NCBI RefSeq assembly: GCF_005239225.2
Contig: NC_133288.1
Location: forward strand, 16,188,169 to 16,252,168
From: Populus alba
Lineage: Eukaryota > Streptophyta > Magnoliopsida > Malpighiales > Salicaceae
Length of the DNA: 64,000 nucleotides
Direction of reading: 5' to 3'
Shown here piece by piece: positions 26,412 to 34,967 of the stretch. Below the pieces are notes generated by a model. The model was not told where the DNA came from, searched no databases, and saw nothing but the letters and a program-made list of their open reading frames with translations. Within the stretch, counting starts at the first letter, position 1; every line of letters starts with the position of its first letter. Made by a program: the position numbers and the translations under genes.

Positions 26412-26763
26412 ATGGAGGTCTCCTCCTTCTCCCCGTCTTCTCCTTCTCCTTCTCTTTGGGATTATCTGGGCTTGTTAATTTTACGTCCTGCTCTCGCAAT
26501 CTTGTTTGTGACATCGTTTATCTCTATTGGTATGTATTTTGTTCCTTTGTTGTTTCGTGAGTGACTGTAATTTGAGGATTTGACTGGTGGAAATTTGATG
26601 ATCAGGGTGGTTTTTAGCATGGAAGCTAGTGCTGGTACATGTGCCTTTGGTTCAAGAGATTTTCGGACTGCGTAAAAAACTCACCAAGCCTAAGCCACGG
26701 ACCGGTCGAATATCAAGAATTTATAATACCATTGATGCCCGAAATTCCACTCCTGCTGGGTAA
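26412..26763 (+). CDS. Small plant-conserved single-pass membrane protein
   Basis: Two exons, 26412-26529 and 26606-26763, join at a Gly codon (G|GG) to give 91 residues. A Ser/Pro-rich N-terminus of ~15 residues leads into LWDYLGLLILRP. A hydrophobic span then covers about 19-48 and includes the exon junction (FISIG | WFLAWKLVLVHVPLV). A basic tail follows (GLRKKLTKPKPRTGR), ending in GGG TAA. One long or two short membrane passes with a positively charged tail are likely. I recognise the architecture as a small conserved plant protein of unknown function, but can give no reaction. It lies head-to-head with the SHMT gene, whose ATG is 569 bp away, so the two may share a promoter. If the GGTAAT at 26759 is used as a donor, the protein would be longer. 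Confidence 0.65.
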
Positions 26764-26867
26764 TTTTTTATGTTCTCTTTTTCTTTTTTTGTTCATTTTT
26801 TTATATTATTAAATTAAGAGTTTAGGTTGAAGTCAGAATTTGAAAGTTCTATTCTTTGATTTATGTA

Positions 26868-27310
26868 GATAGTCAATTATATGGTTTCGGTTTATATATA
26901 TATAGGATTCACAAAGTACGCTTTTAAGCTAGAATTAAATCAAGTAATTTTATGATGATGCCTCAATAGCCTGGAATCTTAGCTGTGCTAGTTTTTATCC
27001 TAAAACTACTGGTATGGGGTTTCCAGCTGTTATGTTGATCTTGAACAGTTCTACAGCTGAGGAAGCCCACAAGGAGTTTTTTATTTGTTTTATTGACACC
27101 TGGTCACGAAGCAAAGCATGAGATATCTTTGCCATGGATGGTAGGCTCTAGATCATTGTGCTGATTGAATTTATTGCCATGGATGCGATCTTTAACCATC
27201 TATATTTTTTGGATGGGTTCATATTGCTTCTTTCATGGCTAATGTTGGCCTAGTATGGGGTAGATGATCAGTGAAGGAAATGTAAGATTGATAGTTAATT
27301 ATATGGTTTC

Positions 27311-27351
<41 letters not shown>

Positions 27352-27734
27352 ATTCACAAAGTACGCTTTTAAGCTAGAATTCAATCAAGTAATTTTATGA
27401 TGATGCCTCAATAGCCTGGGATCTTAGCTGTGCTAGTTTTTATCCTAAAACTACTGGAATGGGGTTTCCAGTTGTTATGTTGATCTTGAACAGTACTACA
27501 GCTGAGGAAGCCCACAAGGAGTTTTTTATTTGTTTTATTGACATCTGGTCACGAAGCAAAGCATGAGATATCTTTGCCATGGACGGTAGGCTCTAGATCC
27601 TTGTGCTGATTGATTTTATTGCCATGGATGCGATCTTTAACCTTCTATATTTTTTGGATGGGTTTATATTGCTTCTTTCATGGCTAATGTTGACCTAGTA
27701 CGGGGTAGATAATCTGTGAAGGAAATGTAACATG
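26868..27734 (+). repeat. Tandem duplication of a ~420-bp unit
   Basis: Unit 1 (26868-27289) and unit 2 (27290-27734) are nearly identical. Both begin GATAGT(C/T)AATTATATGG, contain a TA microsatellite followed by GGATTCACAAAGTACGCTTT, and end GTGAAGGAAATGTAA. Unit 2 is longer mainly because its TA run grew from about 5 to about 18 units. A GATAGTCAA stub after unit 2 begins a third copy. The high identity points to a recent event. The unit is non-coding and lies downstream of the small membrane-protein gene. Confidence 0.9.
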
Positions 27735-28319
27735 GATAGTCAAACCTCACATAGAATGCCATATGAGTGGATCGATCTCTATTTAGATACAGTATACTGT
27801 TTTGTTAGTTTGTTCTTGAGAAACTATTGTCTTTGTCAATTGTGATGAATTATGATAGTTGTTTGAGAGCTCGTTGCTGTGGTCAGGATTTCCAAGAAGA
27901 AAAGGTTAAGGTAGTAATGGTAAAAGGGAGACTAGGTTTCTCAGTTTGCCCATGGCTTATCGAAGAACAGAGGATTCATCTGGACAAACTCCACAAACTT
28001 AATCTCAGGTTCTGTAAACAAGTGGCTTGCAATGGTCACTAGCCCTTTCTTCGTTTTTGGTTCTCTTCCAAGTCGAAAAGAAGCTTTTGGTTTGTTTCTG
28101 ACATTATGGGTACTTGCATTTGAGGGTATAATAGGAGTTAGCAAGGGCATTTAGTCTTTGATGCTTGAGTCCTAGATGGGGAAGAATGGAGCGCCGGGAT
28201 TTAAATAGTGTTCATTGAACAATATGGATATAAGGGGACTGTATTGGGGAAACACAATGATATAATTTAACTTTCTCTGGGAATCTATTGTATTATTGAG
28301 TGATGGAAACAATGAATAA
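27735..28319. other. Spacer, no supported gene
   Basis: A 71-codon frame from 27827 on the plus strand and an overlapping minus-strand frame show no recognised domain. This may be an untranslated exon or plain spacer downstream of 26763. Nothing decides between these. Confidence 0.4.
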
Positions 28320-28382
28320 ATGTTAGGGAGTGTTTGGTATGATAGACAAAAATGGATTGGACAAGACAATTTTTTTCGTGAA

Positions 28383-28572
28383 GTTGTTTGGTGCACTTTG
28401 ATAGTACAAAAATCAATTTTTATCCTGATTAAGGTTGTTCTAGGGGAGAAATTTTTGTCCCACTAAAAGGATAGAATAAGCTTGTTCAATTATCTGCACA
28501 AGAGTTGTTATTTATGAAATGGCTATGATGCCCTTGCCAAAAGATTGTTTACTCACTCTACTACACTAAATA

Positions 28573-28620
<48 letters not shown>

Positions 28621-29180
28621 ATGCGCGTGAGTAAACTACCTTGACAAAAATTTCTATCCTTTTTTTGTTAAGTTGTTTGGTGTACTTTGATAGTACAAAA
28701 ATCAATTTTTGTCCTGTCTAAGGTTGTTCTAGGGGAGAAATTTTTGTCCCACTAAAAGGATAGAATAAGCTTGTTCAATTCTCCGTACAAGAGTTGTTAT
28801 TTATGAAATGGCTATAATGCCCTTGCCAAGAGGTAGTTTACTCACTCTACTACACTAAATAGACTCTCCTCTCAAGAAAGCTCCTTCTCTCTCTCTCACA
28901 CACACACACATTCAATGCACGTGTTTCTTTTTTTCTTGCTTCTGTGTTTGGTTGCTGAGAAAATCAATGCAACAAGAAAATAAAAACTGTAAAACATATG
29001 TACCCAATATCTCCTTGACAACTTCAACAATAACTTTTTGTGAAGTTGTTTGGTGCACTTTGACAGAACAAAAAACAAATTTTGTCCTGTCTTAAGGTTG
29101 TTCTAGGGGAGAAATTTTTGTCCCACTAAAAAGAATAGAATAAGCTTGTCCAATTCTCTGTACAGGAGTTGTTATTTATG
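28383..29180 (+). repeat. Three direct repeats of a ~160-bp block with CT/CA microsatellites
   Basis: The copies begin at about 28383, 28672 and 29045. Common words are TTGATAGTACAAAAATCAAT (TTGACAGAACAAAAAACAAA in the third), TTTTTGTCCCACTAAAA and GAGTTGTTATTTATGAAATG. The first two continue through CACTCTACTACACTAAATAG into a CT then CA run. The third copy is shorter and its flank repeats GACAACTTCAACAATAACTT, also found just before it. The block therefore multiplied by local duplication. Confidence 0.88.
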
Positions 29181-29254
29181 AAATGACAACTTCAACAATA
29201 ACTTCCATGCCTCTATGAACATGGGACCACTTGTTTTCACTAGTTAAAGTATGC

Positions 29255-29497
29255 TTAGAATCCCTTGCATGTTGATGAGATATTGGAGAATAGTTGGATC
29301 CCTTCTATTTCAACTGGGGAACTGTTGACACTGTCACCTTCCAAATGGTGCTCCCTCCCATCCAGGAAGTGCTCAAAATCAGCATCCACTTCACCACAAT
29401 CAACTATACTGCCATTAACATTTTCCTTAACTTCTGAAACATCAAAATCATCAGCAAATTCATGCACCTCATGATCATCAAGCAGAAATGGTGTCAA
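29255..29497 (-). CDS. Unrecognised acidic open frame, probably transposon-derived
   Basis: An 80-codon frame is rich in Asp and Glu (HEFADDFDVSEVKENVNGS, VDADFEHFLDGREHHLEGD) and ends TCKGF. Its first codon as drawn is not a firm start, because the frame stays open further upstream. It lies inside the candidate element 28323-29973. Composition is protein-like, but I know no family and see no exon partners. It may be a relic exon of a captured or transposon gene. Confidence 0.25.
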   Translation of the reverse strand: MTPFLLDDHEVHEFADDFDVSEVKENVNGSIVDCGEVDADFEHFLDGREHHLEGDSVNSSPVEIEGIQLFSNISSTCKGF

Positions 29498-30377
29498 ATC
29501 ACCGTGAACAACAAATTCTGAAACATCATCAATGGCTTCAACATCATGTGCTGTGTGCTCCTCTTCTAGGGCAGCAGGATGCTCCTCAAATTATTAGGAT
29601 CATAGTAGAAGCTTAGGTTTAAGTTTGATTTTTTTGTTTGGTTGCGGAGAAAGTTCAGCAACGAAAGAAAGAAAGGAGAATTGTTGAATGTTTGTGTTTT
29701 TGTTTATCTTTCATGCTACTTATTAAAAAAAAAAATGCTGAAATATGGGATCTTTGGTTGAAAACAACAGCATGTTTATGTATTCTTTGATAGTTAAATA
29801 ATAATAATAATAATATTAAAGTTTTGGATTAAAATGTGTTATAATCTTCACTTCAAACATTAGACGAGAGAGGTATTACTGTCATTGTCATTACAATTTG
29901 TTGTTCTGTCTTGTTCAATGTCTACCAGACAATAGGATAAATTGTTCCGTCCACTGTACTCCAAACATTACCTTTGGAAATTATGAAATCTAACGGGAGG
30001 ATTGGTGGCAATGCAGGATAAACAGCTCAGGATTAGCTGAAGATTGAACTTGACGGGGAGAAAGGGATGGCAAAGGAATGAGAAACTACACCCATCCTCG
30101 GTTCCCAACAGAGAAATCAAGTTTCAGAAAATCTGTAATCTCATGATTGTTGTTAATTGTTCGAGAAGTCAGTGTCAATCTGAAGTTCCATGATTGTTGT
30201 TAACGTTCCACGCACGTCAATTATCTTTGTTGATCGGTATTTTGCATCAAACGAATTTGAGCTATCATGAAAAGCTTTTCAGTAAACAAGAAATGTTGTC
30301 TCTTCCAGAGTGCAGAAAGAGTAGATTCAGAGGGTATCGTGCCATCTTTTCATTAAAAGCTTTCTTGCCCAGCAATA

Positions 30378-32043
30378 CTATCGTTTGTCCATTCCGGCAG
30401 TCGTGGAAGGTTGCTCAGCACCCACTGAAGCTTTCCTACTACCGAGCCCGGAAGAAACTTTAACCATAGATGGTCTTATTAACCGATTTCCAAGGAGAAA
30501 TCCACGCCTGAATTCTTGAATTATAATTCCCTCTTTGTACTCTGGAGACTCTTTACGTGCAATGGCCTCATGAAGCTACAAGAAAATAGAGTCAAACTCA
30601 AGTATTAACAGAAGCCAATGTTGAATGTGTTCAAGTGCTGAGACCCATATTACTCAAGTTTACAAGCATTATTCTACCCTTCCCTCCCAGAAGATATACG
30701 TTCTACTCATGATTCTGACAAAACCATATATAATATAGTGGCTCTCTTAGGGCAAAAAAAAAATGGAATTGCTTCAATTGAAAAATCATAGGTAGCACTA
30801 TGAAGATGACTTTCTAATCTGGAAGTAAATCTAGGAAGCAGAGGTTAGCAATTGAATTGCTATTCAAAATCTTAAACTTCCCCCAATTCCAAGTTATTTT
30901 CAATTTGGAAAAATATCACTTGCATTCCAGATTTTTTTTGTTTTGTTGTTTGTTTTATTCATGCATGGACCGATTTCTGGAAATCATTGCAATATGTATA
31001 GGCAATAAAAATAGACGACCAAGATCAATCACAAGCCTACGCGCTATCTCATATCCAGTGTTAATCATCAGCACAAACAAGAAAAGGCATCGTTCATAAC
31101 ACTAGGTACAAAATGAAGTAAACTCGAGGAATTTTCACTTACCGAAGGATCAAAAGGCTTTCCAACCGTTGGCACAGCAGCTTCCAACCACTGACACAGC
31201 AGCCACCTGCAAGCTCCTCATAATCTCCACAAAATGCTTGTATATACCCTGGTAACTTGTATCAATGTTCTTTTCTTTATCTGTTTGCGGCTGTACTTGT
31301 TGCTTTGCTCTCTCAAAACTGTCCACCACGGGCAGCAGGCTCTTAATCACTTCTCCCTGGGCATTACTCCTGATGTTAAGCTTCTCTTTCTCCGTCCTTT
31401 TCCTAAATTATCAAAATCTGCTTGCAAACGGATACGTTTCTCCTTCCCAGAGGTTATCTCATCCGACAAAGATGACACTTTCTTGAGTAATTCGTTATTC
31501 TCTTTTTCTATGATGCCTATCTTAGCCTCAATATCCAACATGGTCTTCTCATATCCGCAAGAAATAGCCTGCCTGTAAATCTTCAAAAGATTCTTCAGAC
31601 CGGGTCCTCGTTTCTGACTTTCTTCCTTCTCATTTGTCTAAATAAGAAGGAAGGGAAAATAAAATCACAGAATGATTTGATAAGAAACTTCCATTTATTT
31701 CCAACAGAAAACAAAACAAAATAGCAAAACTGATGATCTTGGTTGTTTCCTTCCATTAATAAGAGTGAGTGGAAAATGAAGAGAAAAACATACGGTAGGA
31801 GTAGGAACAGAGTCTTGAGGTGCAAGAAAAGCCTTCAAAGAACGCCTCTTCTTTCAGTTAATTGCGATTGGAGAGGAATGGGGGAGAAGGGAGGCATTGA
31901 TGGGTTTGCAGAGACGGAGGGGTCTGTGGAGGAGAGGTTGAAGGAGTAATGATGAGGTTTTGGTTTCTAGGGTTTTGAAGAGAAAGAAGAAGCGGAGAGC
32001 GAGGAGGGGCTAAGAGAGCGTGGTTAGAAAGGGAAATAGCCAT
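30378..32043 (-). pseudogene. Broken chloroplast GrpE co-chaperone gene (CGE-like)
   Basis: GrpE is the nucleotide-exchange factor of plastid Hsp70. Three exons in transcript order are 32043-31794 (transit-peptide-like MAISLSNHALLAPPRSPLLL), 31637-31143 and 30575-30378. Exon 2 encodes the coiled-coil and core start (IEKENNELLKKVSSLSDEIT, RLQADFDN, then in another frame SNAQGEVIKSLLPVVDSFER and QGIYKHFVEIMRSLQVAAV). Exon 3 encodes the conserved C-terminus (LHEAIARKESPEYKEGI, RRGFLLGNRLIRPSMVKVSS). Lesions are a TAA plus frame change near 31855-31860 in exon 1, loss of one base near 31415 (TTTAGG-type site now TTAGG), and a 22-bp tandem duplication near 31157-31200. Splice sites remain intact (GTATGT, GTAAGT donors), so loss of function looks fairly recent. 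A functional paralogue is expected elsewhere. The homopolymer lesions could be assembly errors, but the duplication is unlikely to be one. Confidence 0.85.
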
Positions 32044-32109
32044 AGAATATTGATGATTTATCAATAGGTTATAGCCCTTTGTTTGAATATGAGGCAGTGG
32101 AGTCCTTCA

Positions 32110-32322
32110 CTCAGAGTTTTTAAAAGCAACAAGTGCTTGGAAATATAATTGGTTTGCAATTATATTAATAATATTTTTTTTTTTTTAAAAAAAATTATTT
32201 TTGAAATTAGTACATCAAAATGATTTGAAAATATCAAAAACATATTAGTTTAAAGCTAAAAAAAATAAAAAATTTTCAAAATTTTTTAAAAATATTTTTG
32301 AAAAGCACTCCCAAACAAGGTT
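32110..32322 (-). repeat. AT-rich MITE-like element, reverse orientation
   Basis: This contains ATTAGTACATCAAAATGATT and TTTTTGAAAAGCACTCCCAA, the reverse-orientation forms of the family seen at 2534-2729. It ends in CCCAAACAAGG. It lies just upstream of the broken GrpE gene's first exon, on its 5' side. Confidence 0.5.
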
Positions 32323-33503
32323 GTCCAACTGAAATCTGGTTTGGTAGTTGACCGGCTTAAAATCTAGATTATAGATTTTATTTGAATTATTAAATTTTGA
32401 TTGGATTATTTAAATAAATTTTAATATTTTTATAAATCAAAATAATATTATTTTAGGTTAAAAAAATAAATAATTAATAAATTATAATCAAATTTTTAAT
32501 TAGATTTTACTGAATCAACTGAGTTTTTAATTTTATTTATTTTTTAAAACTCAATTTGATTTCAAATCTCGAATCAACCATCAAGCAAAGTGAGGTTGCT
32601 CTCTCTCACTCTTATTTTTCTCTAAAGATGACTTTAATTCATTTCCTTAAACAATATTTCCGTTCAACATCAGAAAATCATGAAATCTTGATTCTTCCCA
32701 GGTTACCTCCCATGATTGACCTCTACTTATTTTTTTCAAGTTATAATAACTAGATTACACGCACGTGTTAAGTTGCAGGATAGAAAGAAAAAATTATCTT
32801 TTATGTAATAAAAAATATTCAAAAAATTATTTAAAAAAAAAAGTTCATGAATAAGAAAACTAGATTTTTCATTAAAAATCTACATATCCTCTTTTTTTAA
32901 TTCAAAATATTATAGTTTTTACGAATATTATTTCATAATTACTGTTGCTTTTTTATTTAATAAACCATGTTGCTAATATATATATATAAAATAAATACTT
33001 TTTTTTTTTTCAAAACAAAAAAAAAATCATGAACTAGAGAAGACGATTTTCATTAAAAAAAATATTTAAAATTTTATTTATTGTCTTTTTAACAAATTTG
33101 TATTTTTATAATTATATAACTAAATAAAAAAATAGATTCTAAAAATTATCCACGCCCACTCAACTCAGCTGGTATCTACTAAACGGTAATTGCACACAAC
33201 TGTAATATTCATGTACGTATCCTCCTGAAGAAGCAACATTCTCCATGACCAGCAAAATAAGAATCTCTTATTTTTAGGTCAAATGAGGGAACCGCAATTC
33301 AATTTCCAGGTCAAAGAAAGAAGGCAACAACATGCAAATGCCACAAGAATATCCAACACTAGGTTTTAAACATACGCCAAGTCAATTTTCTTTAGTTCTC
33401 AACATCACTATAACTAGAACAAACTAGCATACACTAAACCAACAGAGACCAGTTACTACTGCATGGGTCCCTTCAGAAGTCAGCCCCCTGCATACAGATA
33501 GAA
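32323..33503. other. Spacer with repeat debris
   Basis: This is AT-rich. A second possible Helitron 3' terminus on the minus strand lies at 32750-32768 (ACACGTGCGTGTAAT then CTAG then T). The last part, below 33504, is probably the ARF17 terminal 3'-UTR exon. No coding frame is supported. Confidence 0.4.
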
Positions 33504-33504
33504 C

Positions 33505-34926
33505 CTGCAAACATGATCCAACAGAGTATATATGTCAGAAATGGCTTCTTGATAAATAAAATAAAATAATTTCACACTGAAACTGCACAGAGGCCTATTT
33601 GTTTTTCGGCTCCGGTTCTTTTTCTCTACGCTAATCAAGAACAGCAAATCCAGCACTACGAGTCATAATAAAGCATTTTAATTCATCATTTCTCAATAAA
33701 CAAGGCAAGTCTAGCTATAAATGTGGCGCTCATGAAAGGAGAAGAGAGTAGATATTCTTGTCCTTTTGGATTTTAATACATGATAAGTCTGTTCATGCAC
33801 TCACCCTTTTCCGTGACAGCCAAATGCCAAAAGTGATTGAATATAGTTTTTATAGTCTTTTCCTTTCATTTTCCATCAATGGAACTATTACCCGACAGTA
33901 AAATAAAAACTGTCTTAGGCATATCAGGATCAAAAGAGATTTTTGGCATTTGTGGGTCATTCGCAAGAAAGCTGTATCATGTAGTTATAGTTGCTTCTCA
34001 ATAGTAAAATATTTGCAAAACTTGTTATATATTAAAAGGAATTGTATTATCTGATTCCCAATTACACGATTAAATTAGGAGATTGGAAGAAATCCTTTGG
34101 AATGTACATCACCGAACTTTTAAATTTGAACAGATTCCTCTAGTATTGACCATTAACCATATAGCATGATGCTTTTACTACACAGCAATTCATAGAAATC
34201 CTTGGGAACTTTGTTTTGCTTCAAAACAAATAAATGGTTTTGACTATTCATTTCAGCACAAACCATTAGAAAAAGAATTAGTTCTTCAGAGGCATTTGAC
34301 TGGCTGTAGATATCTTTGAATCAAGACCCAAGAAAAAAAATAGTGTATGGTGTACCATGTTATGCTTCTGAAAGCCAAAGAGCTGTTTATTTCAACTAAT
34401 TTGATTGTCACTAGTATATTAGAACAGGACCAATTACTCCTCAATGGACACCAGATTAACCTTCTAATGAAAAAAGAAACCTGCAGTTTATTTCACCAAC
34501 AAACAGGTTTGCTTAGGAATAAGTTAAAGAATGCAAAGATCTAAAGATATCTATAAATCAATGTAGATACTGAACAAATGTAAGGAGAAGTGTCAGTGGG
34601 GAATTGCTCACACTGGAACCACACTCTCTAAATCTAGTGCAAGATTAACATGTGCATGATACATGAAAACAAATTCCTAGGGGAGCATGATACATGAAAA
34701 GAAACATGACAACAATTACTGTAATGACATTAAAGCTAAATGAAGAACATTTGAGATAAGGCTCAATTAGTTGAAATTGCATGGCAGAAACCATATTATA
34801 GGAACTTGATCATTAATTAAGTATTTGTAAACAACTAGCCAAGATGCACAATCAAATTTAAAGAAGTAACATTTCAGGCAAGATTAAGATGATAGAGTTT
34901 GTGGGGTCCAATCACAAAAAACATAC
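33505..34926 (-). other. Probable 3'-UTR intron of ARF17
   Basis: After the ARF17 stop (34968-34970), the transcript strand shows GTGCAG|GTATGT at 34927/34926, a strong donor. A TTTGCAG|GTTC acceptor lies at 33505/33504, giving a 1422-nt intron without coding. The junction falls 41 nt after the stop codon, inside the ~50-55 nt limit generally held to trigger decay. This is inferred from consensus only. Confidence 0.5.
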
Positions 34927-34967
34927 CTGCACAGCTACTTATATGCAAGCACTACAGAACTACTTGT

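Larger units (their letters stand above)
28323..29973. mobile_element. Possible 1.65-kb non-autonomous DNA transposon with three internal repeats
   Basis: The left border reads GGGAGTGTTTGGTATG and the right border TACTCCAAACATTACC, an imperfect inverted pair. Both sides carry a related inner segment (GGATTGGACAAGACAA on the left, TGTCTTGTTCAATG on the right). Inside are three direct copies of a ~160-bp block starting GTTGTTTGGTG(C/T)ACTTTGA at about 28383, 28672 and 29045. Each continues to GGTTGTTCTAGGGGAGAAAT, and the first two are followed by (CT)n(CA)n runs. A short acidic frame on the minus strand lies inside. No transposase was recognised and no clear target duplication is visible, so the element class is open. 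Confidence 0.4.
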
